Shown here piece after piece: positions 1 to 15,472 of a DNA stretch of 64,000 nucleotides. Both the position numbers and the translations under genes were made by a program. The notes below the pieces were generated by a model. The model ran no database searches. It saw only the letters and a list, made by a program, of their open reading frames with translations, and had not been told where the DNA came from. Within the stretch, counting starts at the first letter, position 1. Each line of letters begins with the position of its first letter. This DNA comes from Cacajao melanocephalus (lineage: Eukaryota; Chordata; Mammalia; Primates; Pitheciidae). The stretch is from NCBI GenBank assembly GCA_963573385.1, contig CAUYLG010041578.1, positions 62,001 to 126,000 of the forward strand, given 5' to 3'.

Positions 1-215
1 TCTGCCTCCCAGGTTCGAGCCATTCTCCTGCCTCAACCTCCCGAGTAGTTGGGATTACAGGCATGAGCCAACACGCCCAGCTAATTTTGTACTTTTCGTA
101 GAGACGGGGTTTCTCCCTGTTGGTCAGGCTGGTCTCGACATCCTGATCTCAGGTGATCCGCCCACCTGGCCTCCCAAAGTGCGGGGATTACAGGCGTGAG
201 CCACCTCGCCCGGCT
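1..215 (-). repeat. Alu (antisense, cut by window edge)
   Basis: This is an antisense Alu that ends in the reverse complement of the Alu 5' end (cgcccggct). The window edge removes its poly(A) side. It looks like the S-type family. Confidence 0.95.
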
Positions 216-2223
<2,008 letters not shown>

Positions 2224-2394
2224 TTAAATAATAAAGTGTCTAACTATAGGCTTAAAATATAATTTATCAGTATATTAAATAAAACAATCTATATCAAATG
2301 AAATTTTTATATGAATGAACTGCAATAACTTTTAAAAATAAACTAATAGGAAATCAATTAGAAACACTCTCTGTAATTCTTATAGCCAATATAA

Positions 2395-2552
2395 TCAACT
2401 ATCTACATTAATTATTGTCTTGAATTAATCAGCCTTTTCTTTCTTTTTCTGTAGACATAAGTGACACCTAGAGGACAGAGAGTTAAAAACCATCTGGGTC
2501 ATTTTTTTATAAGCATTATCTTAATTAAAAGTTTTGAGAAGGCAAATACAAA
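2395..2552 (+). repeat. Diverged direct duplication, copy B
   Basis: This is the partner of 1395-1575, about 1 kb downstream in the same orientation. Shared landmarks are atctacattaatta, a T/C-rich tract, gtagacataag, gacac-tagaggacag, agttaaaaaccatc and gagaaggcaaatacaa. Confidence 0.6.
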
Positions 2553-2845
2553 TATATATATATGTTATCATCCAAAGGCGTATTTTGTCAATTCATTGAT
2601 ATTGTAAGAAGTAAGGGTTAATTAAAATATGGCTTATATGTGATCCTTTGTACATTTTTTTATTTTATTAAGATTGGGCCTTTGAAATGAGTATGTTTTG
2701 CTATCCTTATGTTTATCTTAGTTTACTCTAAAAAGCAATAAGAAGTTTCATTTGAGAGGAATGTGTAAGGTTGAGCTGGTTTGCCCCAATATTAATTTTT
2801 GCAACATTACTTCTGTTTGCCAACCTAAACTCAGATATATACCTA

Positions 2846-2894
2846 TATAGATAGATAGATAGATGGATGCACACACACATACACACATATATAT
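2846..2894 (+). repeat. Microsatellite cluster (GATA)n / (CA)n / (TA)n
   Basis: Short runs of atag, then cacacaca and tatata follow each other directly. This is ordinary microsatellite DNA. Confidence 0.85.
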
Positions 2895-2999
2895 GATTTA
2901 TAAGAGGGAAAAAACTCCAGAATTCAGAAACTCATGTTCCTCTCAACTGCCTTTTCTTCCTGTCTGTTAGAAGAGAAGGCTGATCTAAGCTATATATGT

Positions 3000-3140
3000 G
3001 AAAATGTATATTTGTACATTGTTCTTGACTGTGACTTCTCACTGGGAGGTAAGGCAACTATAGTAGAAACTTGTAGATCTGTGTACAGACAAGCAGTAAA
3101 GAAGAAATCAAGCTCAGAACCAAACATTAGTCTCTAAGGA
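3000..3140 (+). repeat. Diverged tandem duplication, copy 1
   Basis: From 3017 the sequence reads cattgttcttgactg, later aggtaaggc, then caagctcagaa and gtctctaag. The same order recurs about 194 bp downstream. No repeat family was recognised. Confidence 0.6.
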
Positions 3141-3194
3141 CAATTTTTAATGACTTAGAATTGATAGGTTGAACCCATGCTTTATCTAAGGCAA

Positions 3195-3338
3195 ATCGGT
3201 GAGTACCACTCATTGTTCTTAACTGCAGTTTCTTACTTTGAGGTAGACCGTATTAACTCAAGTCAAAACAGCATGTTTGAAAACACACAGTTCAAGTGTA
3301 AGCAAGTTCAGAATTATTCATAGCTCTCAAAAGTACCT
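3195..3338 (+). repeat. Diverged tandem duplication, copy 2
   Basis: From 3211 it reads cattgttcttaactg, then aggtagacc, later caagttcagaa and gctctcaa. It is homologous to 3000-3140 and ends just before the hexamer-repeat block begins. Confidence 0.6.
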
Positions 3339-3395
3339 TCTTATTATGGTGACAAGGAATCAAGATAAAACCAGAATGTATATATACATTCCATT

Positions 3396-5013
3396 TTAAC
3401 TTGGTGATGGTCATGCTCAGCGTCAGGGCCAGGGTCATGGCAGCATTCAGGGTCAGTATCAGCGTTAGGTTGGGGTCAGCGTCAAGTCAGCTCAGGGTCA
3501 TAATCAAGATCTGGGTGATAGGTTCAGGGAGAGAGGGTCAAAATAAATGTAAGAGACAGAGCGAGGCAGGAATCAAGGTAGGGGTCTGTGCCAGGGTGTG
3601 GCATGGTGAAAGTAAGGACAGTTGTTAGGGTCAGGGCCAGGTTCAGCTTCAGGGTTAGTGACAGCATAAAAGTGAGGCTGAAGATGGGGTAAAGGTTAGG
3701 GACAAGGGCTAGGTGAGGTAAAGGGTCAAGCTGAGAGTGAAGGTCAGATTCAATGTTAGGATGATCATCAGGGTCAAAGTAACAATGAGGGTCAGGGTCA
3801 AATGCAAAGTAGACATGGCCAGTGTAATATTGAAGGTGTGGGCAACAGTTGATGTCTGAGTAATAGTATGGAATGGGGTCTGGATGAGGGTGAGGGTTAG
3901 GATCAGGTGAGTTGTAAGGTCAAGTGTAAGGTCAGGATGAACATGGTAGTAATGCTCTAGATCAGGGTCCAGGCATCATGGTAATGGTGAGGGTCGCTGT
4001 AAGGTCAGGTACACAATGAGTATCAGATTCAGGGTGAAGGTCAGTCTCAGAGTCTGTATTAGGGTAGACGTCAGGGACGTAATGACAGATAAGGTCAGGG
4101 TAAGTGTGAGTGTCAAGGTTGGGTCATGGTGAAGTTCAGAGTAAGGTTCAGTATTCAGTCTAAAGATCAACATCAAGTTGAGTGTTACAATGAAAGGATC
4201 AGGTAAGTCTCAGGCTCAGCTTCAGGGTCAGATTAATATCAGGTGAGGGTCACTATCAAGATTAGGGAAGATCACAGTTGGGGTCAGGGTCAGAGTTAGG
4301 TTAAGGATGAGGGTTGAAATCATTGTCAGGCTAAGTAAGCAAGAGTCAAGGTCAGTGTGAGGGCAGGATGAATGGCAATGTCAAATGCAGGGTGAACTTG
4401 AGTGTATGGATTAGGGAAAGACTAAGAATTAGGGGCCAGAAATAGGTGAGTTTCCATGTCAGGTTCATGGTCAAAGATAAAGTCCATGTGAGGCTGAAGG
4501 TCAAGGTCAGAGTCAGGCACAGGATAAGGTTATCGTGAGGTAAGGAGATTCTGAGTTAGTATATGTGTAAGGATAAGGCTCACAGTTATAAAAATGGTGA
4601 ATTTGACAATAAAATTCAGAGAGAAAATCAGGGTCAGATTCAGGGTGAAGATCAGCTTAGAGTCAGCATGAGGATCAGAGGAAGGGCTAAGGTCACATGA
4701 TGGTCATAGACAGGATTACGGTCAGAGAGCATCAGAATAAGCATAAAGATAACGATAAGGGTGACTGTGTATGTCAGAGAAAGCATCAGCTTGATGGTCA
4801 GGGTCAGTGTCAGGTTGAGGATCAAGTTCAGCCAGCATCATGATAAATGTCAGAGTGAAGGTTAAGGTCAGGAAAAGTCCAGAGTCAAGTGCAGGATTAG
4901 GGTTAGTCTAAGCGTATTTTCTGAGTCAGAGTCAGCTTCAGGATCACTGTCAAGGTCAGAGTGGTTTCAGAATAGGATGATAATCAAGGTTCCGAGCATA
5001 GTCAGGGTCAGGA
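3396..5013 (+). repeat. Degenerate TCAGGG-type hexamer repeat, G-rich arm
   Basis: About 1.6 kb is built almost wholly from degenerate GGGTCA / TCAGGG units and one-base variants (TGAGGG, TTAGGG, TCAAGG, GTGAGG). Indels break the register every few units. In-register telomere-like variants are visible: tgagggtgagggttagg at 3885-3901 and ttagggttag at 4897-4906. The + strand is the G-rich strand throughout. Open frames in this block (VR, SG or QG dipeptide runs) are a by-product of the 6-bp period and not genes. Confidence 0.93.
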
Positions 5014-5025
5014 TGACCTCTCAAA
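5014..5025. other. Strand-switch point of the hexamer array
   Basis: The last G-rich units, gtcagggtcagga, end at 5013 and the first C-rich units, cttaacctgacac, start at 5026. The switch takes about 12 bp with no spacer element between. Confidence 0.85.
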
Positions 5026-8000
5026 CTTAACCTGACACTCAACTTGACACTGAGCCTGAACCGCAGCATGTCTATCAATATGTCACTCTGATCCTAATGG
5101 TAGCTCTCATCCTCACCAAGACACTGCAGTTCATGTTGACCTGTATGCTGACTCTGACCCTGACCTTTACCCTTGAAGCTTAGATTCACCTTCAGCCTCA
5201 AAGCTTAGATTCACCTTCACCCTCATTCTGACTCTGATCTGACCTTCATCCTAAAATTGATCCTGACATGACTCTTACCCTGCCCCTGTCCTAGGCTGTA
5301 TCTTCATCCTGACCTTGATACTTAATCTGAACCTGAACCCTAACCTGCCTCTGACCTTCACACGACACTACGACCTTCACCTCTCCTCTGACATTCACGC
5401 CGACCCTGACCCTGAATCTGACCCTCACTCTCACTCTTTTCCTGAGCTAACAATTATCTATGCCTCACACTTTTGCTAACTCTTACTTTCATTCTATGAT
5501 GTCCCTTGTGCCAACTCTCACCATGAGCCTGACTCTGACCCTGACCCTCAATATGACCATGATATTCACATTCACATTGATTGTAAACCCGACACTGACC
5601 CTCAAGCTGACTCTGACACTTAGCCTGAGTTAAACCCTGATCCTTACTGTCACACAGGACAGAGCCCAAAGGTCCCCTAGCCTGACCCTGACCCTGACTC
5701 TGATCCTGCCACTCTGACCTTTCCTTGTTGCTCACACTTACCTTGATTCTAATTCTGCCCCTCATGCCAACCTTGTTCATGGAATAGACCTGGAACCTAC
5801 TTGACCTAACCTTCACCCTGACACTGACCTTGACACACTCTGAACTTGTCCTCACCCTAGCCACGACATTGACCCTAAGCCTCACTATGTCCCTAACTCT
5901 GACCCTCACCCTCACTCTCATAATGGTCCCGACTGATCTTTGCCATGACTCTGGTGTTTATACAGACCCTCATGCAAGCTCTGACCTTAAACTGACACTG
6001 CCCACATGCTGACTCTGATCCTGGCTATCACACTGACTCTGATCCCAAATCAGACTCTAAAACTGACCTCCGCCCTGTCCCTGACCTCATTTTCACACTC
6101 TGAATGACCTCACCATTCAAATAGACTTTGTATCACCTTGACACTGTCCCAGACCTTCTCACCGATTAGCAGTTATCCTGAAATTGACCCTAACAGGTCC
6201 TGATCAATCCCCGTCTAAGATTGACACCCTGAACTTGACCCTAAGTTGCCCTTAACCTTGACACTTCCCTCACTGTGCCTTGTTCCTGAAACTTAGCCTA
6301 TACTGCCCTTCACACTGATCCTGAGCTTTCACCTAATCCTTACTCTGAAACTTCAAACTGTCCTAACCCACACCAAGACCTTCTCTCTTATTGTTAAGAT
6401 TCTGATCTGATTCTCACTGAACCTTACCCCAAGATAGGGTAGCTACCTTGACCTTCATCTGAATGGAACCCTGACCTTCACCCCAAACCTTATCTCACCT
6501 TGAACTAGACCTTTACCCTGACCCTGATTCTGATCTTCACTCTAAACCCTGAACTTGTCTGCATTGAGAACCTGCCCTACCCTGACCCTGATTTACCCTT
6601 TACACAGATCCTAATTCTGAACTTGACCTTGAACTTTACCCTAACTAACCTTCACCCTGACTCTGACTCTTATCTTGATACTCAGTCTGACACCAACCCT
6701 GACCGTCAACTTGATTAACTGTATAATCACTGTTACCTTGACCTTCACTGTAATATCTCTCTGCCTCTGACCCTGTCCATCCTGTCACCTGACCTTGATC
6801 CTTACTTTGGTACTTATGCTGAATCTGACTCTGACATTCTCCTGAACTTCATCCTCACCTTCACGATGTCTACAACCTTGATCTTCACGGCACAGGTACA
6901 CGACCCAGAACCACCCCTCATCTCAAAATGACTGCACATTTTGCACTTGACCTGACTCTGACCTTCAGCCTAGGATGAGAACCTCATCCTATCTCACTAT
7001 GAGTCTGATGTTACCTTCACCTGATTCTAACACCCACCATTATGATCACTGAGAACATCACCTTTATCCTGCACTTGACTCTGACACTCACCATCATCTG
7101 AACCTCATCTTCATGTGAACCTGACTCTGACCTGGATGCTCATCTTGACACTGATTCCAACCCTCAACTTTATCCTTAAGCTGACACTGACATTGAAGCT
7201 TACATGACCTTCATGGCCACCTGACACTCACCCTGATCCTGACCCGGATCCTTTCTGACCGATTTCGACCTAAGCCTGACACCCACATAGACGCTGACCC
7301 TTACTTTAACTTTCAACTGATGTTGACCCATACACTGAAGTTGACTCTGAATCTCAACCTGATTTTATACTTCACGGTGAGTGAGCCCTGACGCTCACGC
7401 TTGTACTCATTCTGACCCACCCTATTCCTCATTATGTCCCTGACACTCACCTTCACCCTGAATCTGACTTTTGACCCTCATGTGCATCTGATCTTCACAG
7501 TGACTCTCACTAGGACCTTGCCTTGAACCAGAGTTTTGCCCTTATGTTGTCCATCCTGGCCCTGCACCTGACCCTGATGCTGACCCTACCCACACCCACT
7601 ACCTTATTCTCACCCAGACACTCACCCTCACCATGTGCCTGACACCTCACTTGACCCCAACCCACATCCTAACTCTGGCACTCACTGTGATGCTCACCCT
7701 GACACTGAATCCAACCCTCATCTTCACCTTGACCTTAACCTGTCCTTTACCCTCATCCTTAACATCAGCCTAAACCTGATCCACTTACTCTTTCCCTCAC
7801 GTTCCCAGTGGCACACTTTGACCCTGACCCTTACCTTGACTCTCTTCTCACTCTGACTTTCATGCTCATTTTGACCCTGACCTGTTCCTTGACTGATCTT
7901 GACCTTTACTTGACCCTTACTCTGCCCCTGATCTTGACCTTGACCTGACCTGACACTGGCCCTCCATGTGACCCTAACCCTAACCATGGCCATGACTCTG

Positions 8001-8949
8001 ACCGTCATCCTGAGATCCTGAGTCTGACCCTTACTCTGATCTTGATACTCATCCTCACCCTTCTCATGATCCTGACCCTCAAATCGGACTCAAATATGAT
8101 GTCACCTTACACTGTCTCTCATCCCCCTAACCCTGTACCTTACTTGACCGTGCCCCTACCTCTGACCATCACCCTGACTTTGACCCTAATGCTGACTCTG
8201 ACCCTGACACTACCCCCATCCCAAACCTGACTCTCACCCTACCTTTACTCTTACCATGACCCTGACTGTGATCTAAATCACACATTGACTCATACCTCAT
8301 GTTGACACTGAAACTGACTCTGACCTTCATCCTGACTTGGACTCTCACCCCTACCCTTCCCTGAACAATGACCCTTATCCTAAACCTGACCCTCACTCTC
8401 ATGTTGACCCTGATCCTAACCCTTATCCTAGCCCTGACACTGACTTTCAGCCTCATTTGAACTTTGACCCTTACTTGTCCTCACTGACCATGACCCTGAC
8501 AATGACCTGAATCCTCAATCTGACCCTGTCCCTGGCACTGACCATTATACCGAAACTGACCCTGAAATGTACACTGGCCTTCATTCTGACTCTGACATTA
8601 ACCCTCACTCTGATACTGACCCTGAATCTGTACCTGACCCTTTTTAACCTTCATTCTGACATTAACCCCTTGACTGACCTCAACTTCTTCCTGATCCTCA
8701 TCATGAGATTGAAGCTTACTCTCACCATGACATTGATCCTGACTCCCAGCCTCACCCTGTCATGACCCTCTCCCTGACCCTCATTATGACCCTGAGCTGA
8801 ATCTTACTTTTACTCTACACCTGACACCTGACCTTTATGCAGAGTTGATCCTACCCTGACCAGAGCTGCAGTGACCCTGATCATGACCTTCAACTACACC
8901 CTAACCCTGGCATGCACCCTCATCACCAAACTGAGTTTGACCATGATGT
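5026..8949 (-). repeat. Degenerate CCCTGA-type hexamer repeat, C-rich arm
   Basis: About 3.9 kb of degenerate TGACCC/CCCTGA units is the same hexamer as the left arm in the opposite orientation, so the G-rich strand is now the minus strand. It contains a canonical telomeric run ccctaaccctaacc at 7972-7985. Long open frames on both strands (for example 5454-5921 and 8169-8456 on minus, 7635-7856 and 8042-8230 on plus) encode alternating VR or TL dipeptides from the 6-bp period. They have no other sign of coding. The array ends near 8949, where ordinary A/T-rich sequence resumes. Confidence 0.93.
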
Positions 8950-9775
<826 letters not shown>

Positions 9776-10641
9776 CACAATGCTAAATCTTTTTAGCATC
9801 CTTTTCTTTAATAAAAGGTATTACAAAGATTATACACTGGTTACTGCTTATTGTGGTTGCTCTACCAGTGGAGCTCCACAGAGAATGACAATATGCATAT
9901 TAGCCATGCGTTATGGGAGCAAAAGAGATAAATGATCTGGGTACTTTCATGGTCTCCCACAGAGGAAAGCTAGCAAGCAAACCTGTGCTTATGTTTCCAG
10001 TAGCTATTTTTATAAAAGCTATTTTTAGGAATTGGAAAATTGGTTTTATTGGCCACAGAGTTATGCATCTTATAAAATAGAAATCGAAATCAGAAATTAC
10101 TTTTAGAGGTGTTATAAACCTTTGAGAGTTCATATTGGATAAGGTTTTCATTGATAACTGCTTTCTGAGAAAATGACGCTGAACTAAACAAGCAATTGAT
10201 TAAGTGGGGGAAATATCCCTAAGACTACAGAGTACTTCCTATGTGCCAGACACAGCCCCAGGTGCTGTGCCACAAAGGGGTTAGTCTAGTACTGTATAAT
10301 CGCTAATGAGAAAACGACTGATATTTCTGCACCCAGCAATTCACAAGAACAGCCAATGGTAAGGGTGGAAGCAAGACAATGGACTGACTGTTCTTTGTGA
10401 TAATCATTGTTTCTTGACTGCCCTCCTCTTTCCTCCTTACTAGGGGAAATGAGACCAGTAAGAAATGAGACAAATATGCTAAGACATTAGGAAAAAGGAA
10501 GAGAAATGGTAATGATTGTTTATACATGTATATAGTTATATATATACTTTATATGTAATATATAGTTATATATAGGTATATATTATATTGTTATACATAT
10601 CTTAACAAAATATATTTTGTCATATATATAAAATGATTGGA

Positions 10642-10677
<36 letters not shown>

Positions 10678-10683
10678 AAATAT
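9776..10683. other. No gene; A/T-rich tract and microsatellites at the right end
   Basis: This is unique-looking sequence. From 10530 to 10640 it becomes a TATA-rich tract, followed by a (GT)n run at about 10646-10673. Confidence 0.5.
10646..10673 (+). repeat. (GT)n microsatellite
   Basis: This is an uninterrupted gt dinucleotide run following a TA-rich segment. Confidence 0.95.
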
Positions 10684-10685
10684 AT

Positions 10686-10955
10686 TTTTTTAAAGACAAG
10701 GTCTGTCACCCAGGCTGGAGTGCAGTGGTACAGTAACAGCTCACTGCAGCCTCGACCTCCCCAGGCTCAGGTGATCCTCCCACCTCAGCCTCCCAAGTAG
10801 CTGCGACTACAGGCACATGTCACTATACCTGGCTAATTTTTTATTTTTTTGTAGAGATGGGATTTCACCATGTTGTTCAGCCTGGTCTCAAACTCCTGAG
10901 CTCAATCAATCTGTCTGTCTCAGCCTCCCAAAGTGCTAAGGTTACAGGTATAATG
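10686..10955 (-). repeat. Alu (old, J-like), antisense
   Basis: It contains gtctgtcacccaggctggag and the usual antisense Alu body ending at cctcccaaagtgctaaggtt. It is strongly diverged. Confidence 0.9.
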
Positions 10956-10999
10956 ATTCCTTTAAAAAGGAACCTGTTCTAGATATATAGACAGTGCTT

Positions 11000-11320
<321 letters not shown>

Positions 11321-11463
11321 TAGACTCAAACTTGCCAAGTAAGTTAACAATTTTTAATCGTTCATTACAAATACTATACTTGCATGTTCCATATAAGGAA
11401 TTGATGTTGCTGAGACATTTCTGAGTTAGTTTTAAGCTCCATCGTCAACATAATAAATATTTC

Positions 11464-13235
11464 TTTTTTTAAGTGAATATACAATTTATTTAACATTCAA
11501 ACTTCCTTAAGACATGTGCAATATGGCAATTTTACTGGGGATTAAACCCTACCTAGGATGACTGCTTGCTGGGGCTAAGCAACAGGGTTCAGTTCACACT
11601 TAGCACTAATTTAATTAAATACTTCATTGAATAAATACAATACCAAACAAAATGTATTCAAATGTTTCTAAAAATATTTTAAAGGCCTTTCTACTCAGGC
11701 TAATGACAAACACAATAAAGGCAGACATGCTAGTTTAACATAATTGGCTGATTTTATACAGCACTTATATCTTTTAATGTGCAAGAATATTATTAAATGA
11801 TAGAGAACATCTAATATAACCATTTCTACAGAACTAGGAAATAAATTTCTAAGAAAGAAAGATTTTGCAGACCCCAACAGTCCAACTCAAGAGGATAAAG
11901 CCAATGACTTTCCTCACAAGAGCTCACAACTAATGTTGCTTCACTATCAAAATCTGTATTTCTGATCCGCTATGAGCATTGAGACAAGATCCAAATATTC
12001 CCAAAGAAAGAAGCACAGTGCATGTTGTGATCGCCTATTCAGCAACAGCAAACACTACATCCAAAACTGCCATCCCAGGAATTAAATAAGGTCAGCCACA
12101 TTCATGGGCATCTCCTCCGCTGTAGTATTGTAGAAAGTCTCAACGTCACAAAGAATCCTCTTGTCTTCTTCGGTAACAAAGGTTATAGCCACACCTTTCC
12201 TCCCAAGTCGACCCTCTATGCCAATTCTGTGAATTGTTTTCATGATTGGTAGGTAGATCATAATTGATAATCAAAGACATTTGTTGCACATCAATCCCAC
12301 GAGCCAACAAGTCAGTAGTGATAAGAGCACGGCTTGACCCTGATCGGAATTCCCTCATAACACCTCTCTCCTTTTGGTCCATGTCACCATGCTGCAAATT
12401 AATAAACCAGAGCAGAAACTGTGAAGTCTCTGGCATGCATTTTCTCAGTCAGCCAGTCCACCTTGCACCTCATATTGAGAAAAATAACAGCCTACGTAAT
12501 GGTCAGTATCTCATACAAGTCACAAAGTGTATCCAACTTCCATTCCTCTCTCTCAATATTAACATAAAACTGTTTGATTCCTTCAAGGGTCAATTTTTCC
12601 TTTTTCTCCAGAATTGGAATTGGATCTCTCATGATTTTTTTTTTTTTTTTTTTTGGTCACTTCCAACACAGCAGTTGGCATTGTGGCAGAAAGTAACACA
12701 CCCTGAATACTTACATTTAGTTTTTGGAAAATCTCATAGATTTGATCCTTAAACCCGTGACTCAACATTTCATCTGCTTTATCCAATACAAACATTTGGA
12801 TCCATTTTGGAGAAAGATATCTTCTGTTTAATATATCAAACACTCTCCTGGGTGTACCAAGAACAATATGTGGTGCGTCAACCTGCAGCTTTTGCATTTT
12901 ATTTTGAACATTTGTTCCACCAAGGCAGGCATGACAAGTTGCTCCCATATAGTCTCCAAGTGTGAGAATTACCTTTTGGATATTTAATACGGGGAATAAT
13001 AGCTCTCTGCTGAATAGTGGAAGGCTTCTCAAAACCATAAGCCTAGACGCCCGGAAGAAGAGACTCCTTTAAATTCATATCATAAAAGTTATCAACAATC
13101 TCATTCCAGCTTCTCTCAATGACACCATCGGGGTCCATTCCCTCTGGGCTGCCATGTTATCTGTTGCAATTCGCGGAGCCACCAGACATGATCCGAAAAA
13201 CCACTCGGCACCCGACTGAAAAGCGATTTCTTTTG
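11464..13235 (-). pseudogene. EIF4A2P: Processed pseudogene of eIF4A2 (DEAD-box helicase)
   Basis: The minus strand carries an intronless copy of translation initiation factor eIF4A-II. It runs from 5' UTR and ATG (13189-13187) through coding remnant and about 600 bp of 3' UTR to a poly(A) signal (tttatt, 11485-11490) and a T-run (11464-11470). Residues such as [19 protein letters not shown] identify EIF4A2 rather than EIF4A1. It is dead. A TAG at 13045-13043 interrupts the N-terminal part. About 47 codons are deleted near 12981, removing the Walker A (GTGKT) and PTREL motifs. DEAD reads DKAD and TPGR reads TPRR. Several frameshifts occur, one at a T-run (12634-12654 on +). A 16-bp insertion at 12392-12407 sits just before the HGDMDQ codons. 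The SAT motif and the ARGIDV block remain readable. It is an L1-type retroposition product; I could not fix its target-site duplication. Confidence 0.95.
12392..12407 (-). other. 16-bp GT...AG insertion in the EIF4A2 pseudogene
   Basis: On the minus strand the insertion reads gtttattaatttgcag. It lies exactly between the codons for the conserved ...SAL and HGDMDQ. It starts with GT, ends with CAG and looks like the last bases of an intron. A parent transcript spliced at an upstream cryptic acceptor could explain it, as could chance. Confidence 0.6.
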
Positions 13236-13410
13236 TAACCATAAGCACCATAGCTCTGAACGGGCAAGACAGATAGTTGCACTATTAAACTACCAAAACC
13301 TAGGAAACACAGGTGCAATATAGAGTACTTTACACTACATAGAACAAGAGAGTGAGAGCAGAAGTAAATGAAAACTGCTACAAAGCCATGAAATCAGGGA
13401 AGCTGCCAAT

Positions 13411-13731
<321 letters not shown>

Positions 13732-13737
13732 AAAGAA

Positions 13738-14268
13738 AAGAATGATATACCCAAAGGATTATAATTCTACTATAAAAAACACATGCACACATATGTTTAT
13801 TGCAGCACTATTTAAAATAGCAAAGACTTGTAACCAACCCAAATGCCCATCAATGATAGACTGGATAAAGATAACGTAGCACATATACACCATGGAATAC
13901 TATATAGCCATAAAAAAGATGAGTTCATGTCCTTTGCAGGGACATGGATGAAGCTAGAGGCCATCATTCTCAGCAAACTAACACAGGAACAGAAAACCAA
14001 ACACTGCATATTCTCACTCATAAGTGGGAGTTGAACAATGAGCATGGACACAGGAAGGGGAACATCACACACTGGGGCCTTTCAGGGGGTGAGATCGCAA
14101 GGGGAGGGAGAGCATTAGAACAAATACCTAGTGCATGCGGAGCTTAAAACCTAGAAGATGGGTTGATAGGTGCAGCAAGCCACCATGGCACATATATACC
14201 TATGTATCAAACCTGCATATTCTACACATGTATCCCAGAACTTAAAGTAAAATTTTAAAAAAAAGGAG
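13738..14268 (+). repeat. LINE-1 3' end (L1PA/PB-like), 5'-truncated
   Basis: It starts within the last part of ORF2 at tatacccaaaggattataat. It continues through the typical ORF2 C-terminal and 3' UTR sequence (atgagttcatgtcctttgca; acatgtatcccagaactt) to a short A-rich tail. It is only about 530 bp and cannot move. Frames at 13843-14147 are remnants. Confidence 0.95.

Positions 14269-15472
<1,204 letters not shown>

Noticed and set aside
5454..5921. 155-aa minus-strand frame and similar VR/TL/GQ-rich frames in 3.4-8.5 kb
   Set aside because: The 6-bp repeat period gives dipeptide repeats and few stops in several frames at once. There is no non-repeat part, no conserved domain and no start context.
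3396..8949. CRISPR array or coding tandem repeat
   Set aside because: There are no fixed repeats with unique spacers. The unit is a degenerate hexamer in vertebrate DNA.
12146..13038. A functional DEAD-box helicase gene on the minus strand
   Set aside because: It is intronless, lacks the Walker A motif, has DKAD for DEAD, and carries a stop and several frameshifts plus a 3' poly(A) tail. It is therefore a processed pseudogene.
13843..14147. Small frames near the L1 fragment
   Set aside because: They are remnants of the L1 ORF2 C-terminus and 3' UTR.
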